A stretch of 64,000 bases of DNA, taken from contig NC_073361.2 of NCBI RefSeq assembly GCF_027580225.2, positions 34,696,001 to 34,760,000 on the forward strand, given 5' to 3'. The notes beneath the pieces were generated by a model, which did no database searches, was not told the DNA's origin, and saw only the letters and a program-made list of their open reading frames with translations. Shown one piece after another: positions 1 through 8,900 of the stretch (position 1 is the stretch's first letter; every line of letters starts with the position of its first letter). The translations under genes were made by a program, and so were the position numbers. The stretch is from Misgurnus anguillicaudatus (lineage: Eukaryota > Chordata > Actinopteri > Cypriniformes > Cobitidae).

Positions 1-2218
1 TGCAACTTTACCATTGTGATTCACAGGCCTTGTGGCCTAAAACAGGCTCAACTGTAACTCTTCTCCTTCCTGTTAGGAACAACACACAGTAAAGTCACTC
101 ATATGTCTGTAAACTACACATACACACCTTTAATTTGATATAAAACAAAAATACAATAGCTTCAGATTTGACTGATATACAAAGATATTTGTACATGCAG
201 TTTACCAAATGATTTACAGGCCTTTTGCAATGACCTCAACAAGGCTGATTTGACCCCTGTTCCCTCGAGCTGTGAGTTACATACAACAATGAGCTTGGGT
301 TCATGTGAAACTGCAAAACACAAGCTTTACAATGATGTATCACACAGTCTGATTGGACTTTGTTTTGATTAAAAATTAAGAAATTTGTACATGCAACTTT
401 ACCATTGTGATTCACAGGCCTTGTGGCCTAAAACAGGCTCAACTGTAACTCTTCTCCTTCCTGTTAGGAACAACACACAGTAAAGTCACTCATATGTCTG
501 TAAACTACACATACACACCTTTAATTTGATATAAAACAAAAATACAATAGCTTCAGATTTGACTGATATACAAAGATATTTGTACATGCAGTTTACCAAA
601 TGATTTACAGGCCTTTTGCAATGACCTCAACAAGGCTGATTTGACCCCTGTTCCCTCGAGCTGTGAGTTACATACAACAATGAGCTTGGGTTCATGTGAA
701 ACTGCAAAACACAAGCTTTACAATGATGTATCACACAGTCTGATTGGACTTTGTTTTGATTAAAAATTAAGAAATTTGTACATGCAACTTTACCATTGTG
801 ATTCACAGGCCTTGTGGCCTAAAACAGGCTCAACTGTAACTCTTCTCCTTCCTGTTAGGAACAACACACAGTAAAGTCACTCATATGTCTGTAAACTACA
901 CATACACACCTTTAATTTGATATAAAACAAAAGACAATAGCTTCAGATTTGACTGATATACAAAGATATTTGTACATGCAGTTTACCAAATGATTTACAG
1001 GCCTTTTGCAATGACCTCAACAAGGCCGATTTGACCCCTGTTCCCTCGAGCTGTGAGTACAATACAACAATGAGCTTGGGTTCATGTGAAACTGCAAAAC
1101 ACAAGCTTTACAATGATGTATCACACAGTCTGATTGGACTTTGTTTTGATTAAAAATTAAGAAATTTGTACATGCAACTTTACCATTGTGATTCACAGGC
1201 CTTGTGGCCTAAAACAGGCTCAACTGTAACTCTTCTCCTTCCTGTTAGGAACAACACACAGTAAAGTCACTCATATGTCTGTAAACTACACATACACACC
1301 TTTAATTTGATATAAAACAAAAGACAATAGCTTCAGATTTGACTGATATACAAAGATGTTTGTACATGCAGTTTACCAAATGATTTACAGGCCTTTTGCA
1401 ATGACCTCAACAAGGCTGATTTGACCCCTGTTCCCTCGAGCTGTGAGTTACATACAACAATGAGCTTGGGTTCATGTGAAACTGCAAAACACAAGCTTTA
1501 CAATGATGTATCACACAGTCTGATTGGACTTTGTTTTGATTAAAAATTAAGAAATTTGTACATGCAACTTTACCATTGTGATTCACAGGCCTTGTGGCCT
1601 AAAACAGGCTCAACTGTAACTCTTCTCCTTCCTGTTAGGAACAACACACAGTAAAGTCCCTCATATGTCTGTAAACTACACATACACACCTTTAATTTGA
1701 TATAAAAAACAAAAGACAATAGCTTCAGATTTGACTGATATACAAAGATGTTTGTACAGGCAATTTACCAAATAATTTACAGGCCTTTTGCAATGACCTC
1801 AACAAGGCCGATTTGACCCCTGTTATCTCGAGCTGTGAGTAACATACAACAATGAGCTTGGGTTCATGTGAAACTGCAAAACACAAGCATTACAATGATG
1901 TATCACACAATCTGATTGGACTTTGTTTTGATTAAAAATTAAGAAATTTGTACATGCAACTTTACCATTGTGATTCACAGGCCTTGTGGCCTAAAACAGG
2001 CTCAACTGTAACTCTTCTCCTTCCTGTTAGGAACAACACACAGTAAAGTCACTCATATGTCTGTAAACCACACATACACACCTTTAATTTGATATAAAAC
2101 AAAAGACAATAGCTTCAGACTGATATACACAGATTTTTGTACAGGCAGTTTACCAAATAATTTACTAGCCTTTTGCAATGACCTCAACAAGGCCGATTTG
2201 ACCCCTGTTATCTCGAGC
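1..2218. repeat. ~390-bp satellite, about 5.6 tandem copies
   Basis: The same unit restarts at 1, 392, 783, 1173, 1563 and 1955, giving periods of 391, 391, 390, 390 and 392 bp, with only scattered substitutions and small indels between copies. The last copy is cut at about 2218, inside the segment that follows CTCGAG, where GC-rich DNA begins abruptly. Each unit contains the palindrome AGGCCTTGTGGCCT and looks like an ancient dimer, because GTACATGCA...TTTACC...ACAGGCCTT occurs twice per unit (for example near 189 and 384). It is AT-rich with no sustained open frame. The left edge is the window edge, so total copy number is unknown. I recognise no named satellite. Confidence 0.95.
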
Positions 2219-2686
2219 TTCGGTCGGTCGCTCTGCCGGAGGGGAGCTTTCGAACGAGCCTACCCGCGACCCTCTAGCCCTTTCCCCGGCCGAGATACGG
2301 CGGTCCCTCCCCGGATTTTCCCAGGGGCGCAGCTCGGGCGCCTTTGCTCCGATCGACTCGCCCTTTGGGTCGGTTGCTCCACGCGAGGGGACCTTTCGAA
2401 CGAGCCTACCCGCGAGCCTCTAGCCCTTTCCCCGGCCGAGATAACCCTAACCTAACCCTAACCTTGCTCCACCGGAGGGGACCTTTCCAACGAGCCGACC
2501 CGCGTCTCTCTAACCCCAAGCCCGGCAGAGATACGGCGGTCCCTCCGCGGATTTTCCCACGGCCGCAGCTCGGGCGCCTTTGCTCGGATCGACTCGCCCT
2601 TTGGGTCGTTTGCTCTACCGGAGCGGCCCTATCCAACGAGCCAAAACGCTTCTCTCTAACCCTAAGCCCGGCCGAGATACGGGGTT
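2219..2686. repeat. GC-rich, CpG-dense subtelomeric repeat block
   Basis: Composition changes sharply from AT-rich satellite to GC-rich DNA with many CpGs. Two composite copies are visible. Each has a longer segment (GCCGGAGGGG...CGAGATACGGCGGTCC...CGCAGCTCGGGCGCC...CGCCCTTTGGGTCG) followed by a shorter segment that repeats its first half. The first composite ends at a C-strand telomeric stretch (2443-2463) and the second at a G-strand stub (GGGGTTAGG, about 2680). Short open frames on both strands here follow from GC-richness and repetition and I do not regard them as genes. In mammals CpG-rich subtelomeric repeats serve as promoters for telomeric RNA. Any such role here is inference. Confidence 0.85.
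2443..2463 (-). repeat. Short C-strand telomere-type stretch (CCCTAA/CCTAA)
   Basis: About 21 bp of CCCTAA and CCTAA repeats lie inside the GC-rich block. This is the only clear stretch with the G-strand on the minus strand. All later telomere-type tracts have TTAGGG on the plus strand, so this marks an orientation switch between modules. Confidence 0.85.
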
Positions 2687-3359
2687 AGGTTAGTCCAGAG
2701 CCCAGACAAGTCCAGACCCGGTTGTGCATGGGCCATCAAGCTCTGACCACTCCAGACAATCCAATGGACACCCCAGGAACCAGAAAAGCCCCCCGCCCCC
2801 ATCATACAAAAATATGTAATCTTCACACATCAACAGTTCTCTGAATAGGCCATAAGAAAGGAGAAAGTCCATCCTTTGGTGTAATCTGTACGTAGAGAGG
2901 GTGAGAGACCATGACCAATCCACCACTGTGTACCTAGAACAGCCTCCAGGACCTCTGTGTTTAGATTTTGTGTCTGAAGAAGGGAATTTTTATTTTATTC
3001 AGTGTGTTCAAATGATCTTTTATTGTGTAAGGGAAATATAATGTCAAAATGGATTTTTAAAGGAGTACTGCATCACAGTATGAGTCAATGGTGCGCCAGA
3101 TACAAAGTGTGTTAAAATCAGTATATGGGGTTCTAATCTATAATGATGTGGATTTTAGATGTATAGTGTATGTCAGACACAGTGTATCACACCATAAGGG
3201 TTATATTCATATAGTGTTTAATTTATATAGGGCTAGTGCACTTGGGTTAACCGCCCAGGTCCCTGTGATGTTGGGGTTAGAAAAGGGAGAGGTTTAGGGT
3301 TCTAATGAACTTGGTGTAAAAACTCCCATAGGGGTGGTGTAATTGGGGTTAGGTTAGGG
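2687..3359. repeat. Diverged subtelomeric module related to the following 0.92-kb repeat
   Basis: The segment starts with GGTTAGTCCAGAG...AAGTCCAGAC...GCATGGGCCATCA and a later GTACGTAGAGA, all of which recur in the 0.92-kb repeats starting at 3360 and 4277, so it is a diverged relative. Its 3' end holds dispersed telomere-like variants (GGGGTTAG, GGTTTAGGG, TTAGGTTAGGGTTAGG). Only short open frames occur, with no conserved coding signal. I see no gene. Confidence 0.75.
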
Positions 3360-4984
3360 TTAGGAGTTCAGGTTAGTCCAGAGACTGAACAAGTCCAGAC
3401 TCGGTTTGCATGGGCCATCAGTCAACTGACCACTCCGAGCAATCCCATCAGCGCCCCCAGGAACAGAAAGGCCCCCACCCCACAGCCCCACTGTATGTAT
3501 GGTTGTTGTACCGTATGTCAAAAGGTATAAGAACATACCTGAGGTATCCATGTACGTAGAGAAACTGTGAGTTCCACATCCACAATCAACAGGTGAACAA
3601 TTCTTTAATCATGTATAATTTTAATCTCATCAGTGTCTGTGTTTGTAATTTTTGTGTTTTAATATGAATTATTATATGTGTGTATATATACTGTGTATAT
3701 AATGTGTGTGCCTCCTATGGGGTATTTTTTTAATATTTATATTTATGCTGTGTGTAAAATCCTGTGTATTATGCTACTATACTTTTGTATAGTATAAATG
3801 AGTTCAATGTATTGTGATATAGGGGTTATGAATGTATAGTGTATCAATTATAAAGGGTTGTGGCCTACAGGGTTGGGGGCTATTTGTCAATGAAAGGATA
3901 ATCTTAGGTTTTGTGACCTTGGGGTTAGGGAATGGGGGGGATATATGCTTAGGTCATGTGACCTTGGGGTTAGGAAAAGGGTAGGTTGGGGCTTCTGTCA
4001 GTGTGTATGGGGAGATCAGGGCTCAGGTTTTGTGACCTTGGGGTTAGGGAAAGGGGTAGGTGTGGTGTTCTATTTTTGTTGTTGTGGCAGGTTAGGGTTA
4101 GGGTTAGGTTAGGGTTAGGAGTTCAGGTTAGTCCAGAGACTGAACAAGTCCAGACTCGGTTTGCATGGGCCATCAGTCAACTGACCACTCCGAGCAATCC
4201 CATCAGCGCCCCCAGGAACAGAAAGGCCCCCACCCCACAGTCCCACTGTATGTATGGTTGTTGTACCGTATGTCAAGGGTTAGGAGTTCAGGTTAGTCCA
4301 GAGACTGAACAAGTCCAGACTCGGTTTGCATGGGCCATCAGTCAACTGACCACTCCGAGCAATCCCATCAGCGCCCCCAGGAACAGAAAGGCCCCCACCC
4401 CACAGTCCCACTGTATGTATGGTTGTTGTACCGTATGTCAAAAGGTATAAGAACATACCTGAGGTATCCATGTACGTAGAGAAACTGTGAGTTCCACATC
4501 CACAATCAACAGGTGAACAATTCTTTAATCATGTATAATTTTAATCTCATCAGTGTCTTGTGTTTGTAATTTTTGTGTTTTAATATGAATTATTATATGT
4601 GTGTATATATACTGTGTATATAGTGTGTGTGCCTCCTATGGGGTATTTTTTTAATATTTATATTTATACTGTGTGTAAAATCCTGTGTATTATGCTACTA
4701 TACTTTTGTATAGTATAAATGAATTCAATGTATTGTGATATAGGGGTTATGAATGTATAGTGTTTCAATTATAAAGGGTTGTGGCCTACAGGGTTGGGGG
4801 CTATTTGTCAATGAAAGGATAATCTTAGGTTTTGTGACCTTGGGGTTAGGGAATGGGGGGGATATACGCTTAGGTCATGTGACCTTGGGGTTAGGAAAAG
4901 GGTAGGTTGGGGCTTCTGTCAGTGTGTATGGGGAGATCAGGGCTCAGGTTTGTGACCTTGGGGTTAGGGAAAGGGGTAGGTGTG
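3360..4984. repeat. ~0.92-kb subtelomeric repeat: two near-complete copies plus a 155-bp fragment
   Basis: Copy 1 spans about 3360-4090, a truncated copy 4121-4275, and copy 2 4277-4984. The spacing between equivalent points of copies 1 and 2 is 920 bp. Each begins right after a TTAGGG/TTAGG stub with AGTTCAGGTTAGTCCAGAG, runs through AT-rich DNA and ends with three degenerate copies of TGTGACCTTGGGGTTAGG. The fragment is the first ~155 bp duplicated in tandem with a telomeric stub. The motif GGCCATCAGTCAACTGACC resembles GACCATCGTTCAACTGGCC at the start of the 1.11-kb units, so the two families share an ancestral head. Open frames of 63 and 154 codons here are repeat by-products. Confidence 0.9.
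4091..4120 (+). repeat. Interstitial TTAGGG/TTAGG stub
   Basis: About 30 bp of mixed TTAGGG and TTAGG units sit at the junction between the first 0.92-kb copy and the truncated copy. A shorter stub occurs at about 4276-4285. Confidence 0.9.
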
Positions 4985-5069
4985 GTTAGGAATTGGCTAA
5001 AAGCCAGGCCACAGCCAGACCCAAGGTCCAACTCGGAAGCACTGACCATCGCTCAACTGGCCGCCTCAG

Positions 5070-5188
5070 GTAAGTCCCCATTATCATGCCAAAGGCCCAA
5101 AATAGTGTGCACAAGCACTTACAAAATTCTACATTTTGAAAAATAAATCCACATTAGTGGTTAGTGAGCTTAGGGCTGCTTTTTGCAG
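5070..5188 (+). other. Candidate intron 1 in the 1.11-kb unit (copy 1 coordinates)
   Basis: CAG|GTAAGT at 5067-5075 is a consensus 5' splice site. CTGCTTTTTGCAG|G ending at 5188 is a good 3' splice site. Together they delimit a 119-nt intron on the strand that would read toward the telomere. The same pair is present in every copy. No branch point is obvious. Use as an intron is inference. Confidence 0.4.
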
Positions 5189-5224
5189 GGCTCGTGTGAC
5201 GTTGGGGTTAGAGTTTGTGTTCAG
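5189..5224 (+). other. Candidate 36-nt micro-exon in the 1.11-kb unit
   Basis: The segment lies between TTTTTGCAG| and CAG|GTGAGA, two strong splice-site matches on the same strand, and includes the telomere-like string GGGGTTAG. Its 36 nt would preserve a reading frame, but no coding frame is demonstrable. Repeated in all copies. Confidence 0.3.
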
Positions 5225-5364
5225 GTGAGAGGATCTGTATGGATCTACTTCAATCACCGTCAACATTAAAGGACTCCAGATGGTGTTATGCTGGTGTTCG
5301 AGAGAAGGCTTTGGTTTGTTAGCCTGTCACGCGACGTTTCGACAGCTTTTTGTGTCTTCTTCAG
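5225..5364 (+). other. Candidate intron 2 in the 1.11-kb unit
   Basis: CAG|GTGAGA at 5222-5230 and the long pyrimidine tract CTTTTTGTGTCTTCTTCAG ending at 5364 bound a 140-nt segment. The downstream part (from 5365) runs to AATAAA motifs at about 5691 and 5965 and would form a terminal exon. The pyrimidine tract is also the complement of the hammerhead-like core, so it may exist for that reason instead. Confidence 0.35.
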
Positions 5365-5372
5365 GCGAGGCT
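5321..5372 (-). ncRNA. Degenerate hammerhead-ribozyme-like fold, one per 1.11-kb unit
   Basis: Read on the minus strand: AGCCT (stem I, 5' side), then CTGAAGA matching the hammerhead core CUGANGA, one extra A, stem II GACA paired with TGTC across an 8-nt loop, GAAA, a minimal stem III, then GAC, then AGGCT completing stem I. Hammerheads normally cleave after NUH such as GUC. Here the triplet is GAC and position 16.1 is mismatched, and stem II carries a bulged A. This copy is therefore probably inactive. Hammerheads are known in tandem satellites (newt, schistosome, cave cricket) and in Penelope-like retroelements. The motif is in every copy of the array. Confidence 0.4.
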
Positions 5373-5916
5373 TAATTTTTAAATTTATTAAAGAGGACTC
5401 AACACCGTTCTTCTGGTGGAGACTGATTTAAAATGAGGCTCTACACTGTTCAAAAGCTTCAGAAGGACCTTCAACATCGTCCAATGACAGAGATTGATAC
5501 GAGACCGGTACTCTACACTGTTCTTCTGACATATGACCATAACACACCGACCCAAAGTGTGCCTCCATCTTATTTGAGACGTGAGATACCCTTTTATACA
5601 TCCATCCTATGCTTACTTTCCACATTTCGGGCTGATAGGAGATTTCTAGGGTGGTCTTTAATGTCTATTTCTCAGTGGAAACCAGATCCAAAATAAATAC
5701 TCCATGTCCATCTTCTTGTTGAGAAACCTTCTTACTAGTTTTGATACCAGCGGAGGCTGATTTTAAATGAGTTCTCAACACTCTATGCGGTGGAGTTTAT
5801 ATACCACACATAAATATTTTTTTATTGTGTGTTTAACATTTTCTTTTAAATGTAAAACCCCTTTAATAATTTTACATCCACTTTTCCTCTGTCTCAGTGT
5901 CTATCTTTTATAGCTC

Positions 5917-5942
5917 TTTATATATCTGAGAAGGGCGTGGCT
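5917..5942 (+). promoter_or_regulatory. TATA-like element plus GC/KLF-type box near the end of each unit
   Basis: TTTATATATCT is followed at once by AAGGGCGTGGCTT, which contains GGGCGTGGC, a GC-box/KLF-type core. It lies about 240 bp before the next unit's CAG|GTAAGT, so a transcript starting just downstream would take its first exon from the end of one unit and the start of the next. Promoter function is inferred from motif and position only. Confidence 0.25.
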
Positions 5943-8900
5943 TCTCTCCTAATTTTCTTTCTTCTTCCCAACGTGAAATAAAATTTTAGAAAGCATATTT
6001 TTGCTTTTTACTTGCAATACCATAGTGAAACCATTGGCACAACAATGTGAACCACACTTTTCAAGGTCCAGAGAGCGAGGCACTCGCATGAGTTAGGTTA
6101 GGAATTGGCTAAAAGCCAGGCCAAAGCCAGACCCAAGGTCCAACTCGGAAGCACTGACCATCGTTCAACTGGCCGCCTCAGGTAAGTCCCCATTATCATG
6201 CCAAAGGCCCAAAATAGTATGCACAAGCACTCACATAATTCTACATTTTGAAAAATAAATCCACATTAGTGGTTAGTGAGCTTAGGGCTGCTTTTTGCAG
6301 GGCTCGTGTGACGTTGGGGTTAGAGTTTGTGTTCAGGTGAGAGGATCTGTATGGATCTACTTCAATCACCGTCAACATTAAAGGACTCCAGATGGTGTTA
6401 TGCTGGTGTTCGAGAGAAGGCTTTGGTTTGTTAGCCTGTCACGCGACGTTTCGACAGCTTTTTGTGTCTTCTTCAGGCGAGGCTTAATTTTTAAATTTAT
6501 TAAAGAGGACTCAACACCGTTCTTCTGGTGGAGACTGATTTAAAATGAGGCTCTACACTGTTCAAAAGCTTCAGAAGGACCTTCAACATCGTCCAATGAC
6601 AGAGATTGATACGAGACCGGTACTCTACACTGTTCTTCTGACATATGACCATAACACACCGACCCAAAGTGTGCCTCCATCTTATTTGAGACGTGAGATA
6701 CCCTTTTATACATCCATCCTATGCTTACTTTCCACATTTCGGGCTGATAGGAGATTTCTAGGGTGGTCTTTAATGTCTATTTCTCAGTGGAAACCAGATC
6801 CAAAATAAATACTCCATGTCCATCTTCTTGTTGAGAAACCTTCTTACTAGTTTTGATACCAGCGGAGGCTGATTTTAAATGAGTTCTCAACACTCTATGC
6901 GGTGGAGTTTATATACCACACATAAATATTTTTTTATTGTGTGTTTAACATTTTCTTTTAAATGTAAAACCCCTTTAATAATTTTACATCCACTTTTCCT
7001 CTGTCTCAGTGTCTATCTTTTATAGCTCTTTATATATCTGAGAAGGGCGTGGCTTCTCTCCTAATTTTCTTTCTTCTTCCCAACGTGAAATAAAATTTTA
7101 GAAAGCATATTTTTGCTTTTTACTTGCAATACCATAGTGAAACCATTGGCACAACAATGTGAACCACACTTTTCAAGGTCCAGAGAGCGAGGCACTCGCA
7201 TGAGTTAGGTTAGGAATTGGCTAAAAGCCAGGCCAAAGCCAGACCCAAGGTCCAACTCGGAAGCACTGACCATCGTTCAACTGGCCGCCTCAGGTAAGTC
7301 CCCATTATCATGCCAAAGGCCCAAAATAGTATGCACAAGCACTCACATAATTCTACATTTTGAAAAATAAATCCACATTAGTGGTTAGTGAGCTTAGGGC
7401 TGCTTTTTGCAGGGCTCGTGTGACGTTGGGGTTAGAGTTTGTGTTCAGGTGAGAGGATCTGTATGGATCTACTTCAATCACCGTCAACATTAAAGGACTC
7501 CAGATGGTGTTATGCTGGTGTTCGAGAGAAGGCTTTGGTTTGTTAGCCTGTCACGCGACGTTTCGACAGCTTTTTGTGTCTTCTTCAGGCGAGGCTTAAT
7601 TTTTAAATTTATTAAAGAGGACTCAACACCGTTCTTCTGGTGGAGACTGATTTAAAATGAGGCTCTACACTGTTCAAAAGCTTCAGAAGGACCTTCAACA
7701 TCGTCCAATGACAGAGATTGATACGAGACCGGTACTCTACACTGTTCTTCTGACATATGACCATAACACACCGACCCAAAGTGTGCCTCCATCTTATTTG
7801 AGACGTGAGATACCCTTTTATACATCCATCCTATGCTTACTTTCCACATTTCGGGCTGATAGGAGATTTCTAGGGTGGTCTTTAATGTCTATTTCTCAGT
7901 GGAAACCAGATCCAAAATAAATACTCCATGTCCATCTTCTTGTTGAGAAACCTTCTTACTAGTTTTGATACCAGCGGAGGCTGATTTTAAATGAGTTCTC
8001 AACACTCTATGCGGTGGAGTTTATATACCACACATAAATATTTTTTTATTGTGTGTTTAACATTTTCTTTTAAATGTAAAACCCCTTTAATAATTTTACA
8101 TCCACTTTTCCTCTGTCTCAGTGTCTATCTTTTATAGCTCTTTATATATCTGAGAAGGGCGTGGCTTCTCTCCTAATTTTCTTTCTTCTTCCCAACGTGA
8201 AATAAAATTTTAGAAAGCATATTTTTGCTTTTTACTTGCAATACCATAGTGAAACCATTGGCACAACAATGTGAACCACACTTTTCAAGGTCCAGAGAGC
8301 GAGGCACTCGCATGAGTTAGGTTAGGAATTGGCTAAAAGCCAGGCCAAAGCCAGACCCAAGGTCCAACTCGGAAGCACTGACCATCGTTCAACTGGCCGC
8401 CTCAGGTAAGTCCCCATTATCATGCCAAAGGCCCAAAATAGTATGCACAAGCACTCACATAATTCTACATTTTGAAAAATAAATCCACATTAGTGGTTAG
8501 TGAGCTTAGGGCTGCTTTTTGCAGGGCTCGTGTGACGTTGGGGTTAGAGTTTGTGTTCAGGTGAGAGGATCTGTATGGATCTACTTCAATCACCGTCAAC
8601 ATTAAAGGACTCCAGATGGTGTTATGCTGGTGTTCGAGAGAAGGCTTTGGTTTGTTAGCCTGTCACGCGACGTTTCGACAGCTTTTTGTGTCTTCTTCAG
8701 GCGAGGCTTAATTTTTAAATTTATTAAAGAGGACTCAACACCGTTCTTCTGGTGGAGACTGATTTAAAATGAGGCTCTACACTGTTCAAAAGCTTCAGAA
8801 GGACCTTCAACATCGTCCAATGACAGAGATTGATACGAGACCGGTACTCTACACTGTTCTTCTGACATATGACCATAACACACCGACCCAAAGTGTGCCT

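Noticed and set aside
2198..2688. Frames of 76-114 codons in the GC-rich block
   Set aside because: GC-rich repeats rarely contain stops; frames occur on both strands and translate repeated motifs.
3360..4471. 63- and 154-codon frames in the 0.92-kb repeat
   Set aside because: They simply repeat with the unit and run through telomere-like words; the longer one is created by the local tandem duplication.
5321..5372. Active self-cleaving ribozyme
   Set aside because: The required NUH triplet is GAC here, stem II has an extra base and stem III is minimal, so I report only a hammerhead-like relic.
5428..5696. Identical 87-codon (+) and 65-codon (-) open frames in every 1.11-kb unit
   Set aside because: They overlap on opposite strands, are preserved only because the array is homogenised, show internal repeat structure, and have no recognisable motif. 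If the candidate splicing is real the + frame would lie in the last exon, but nothing supports translation.
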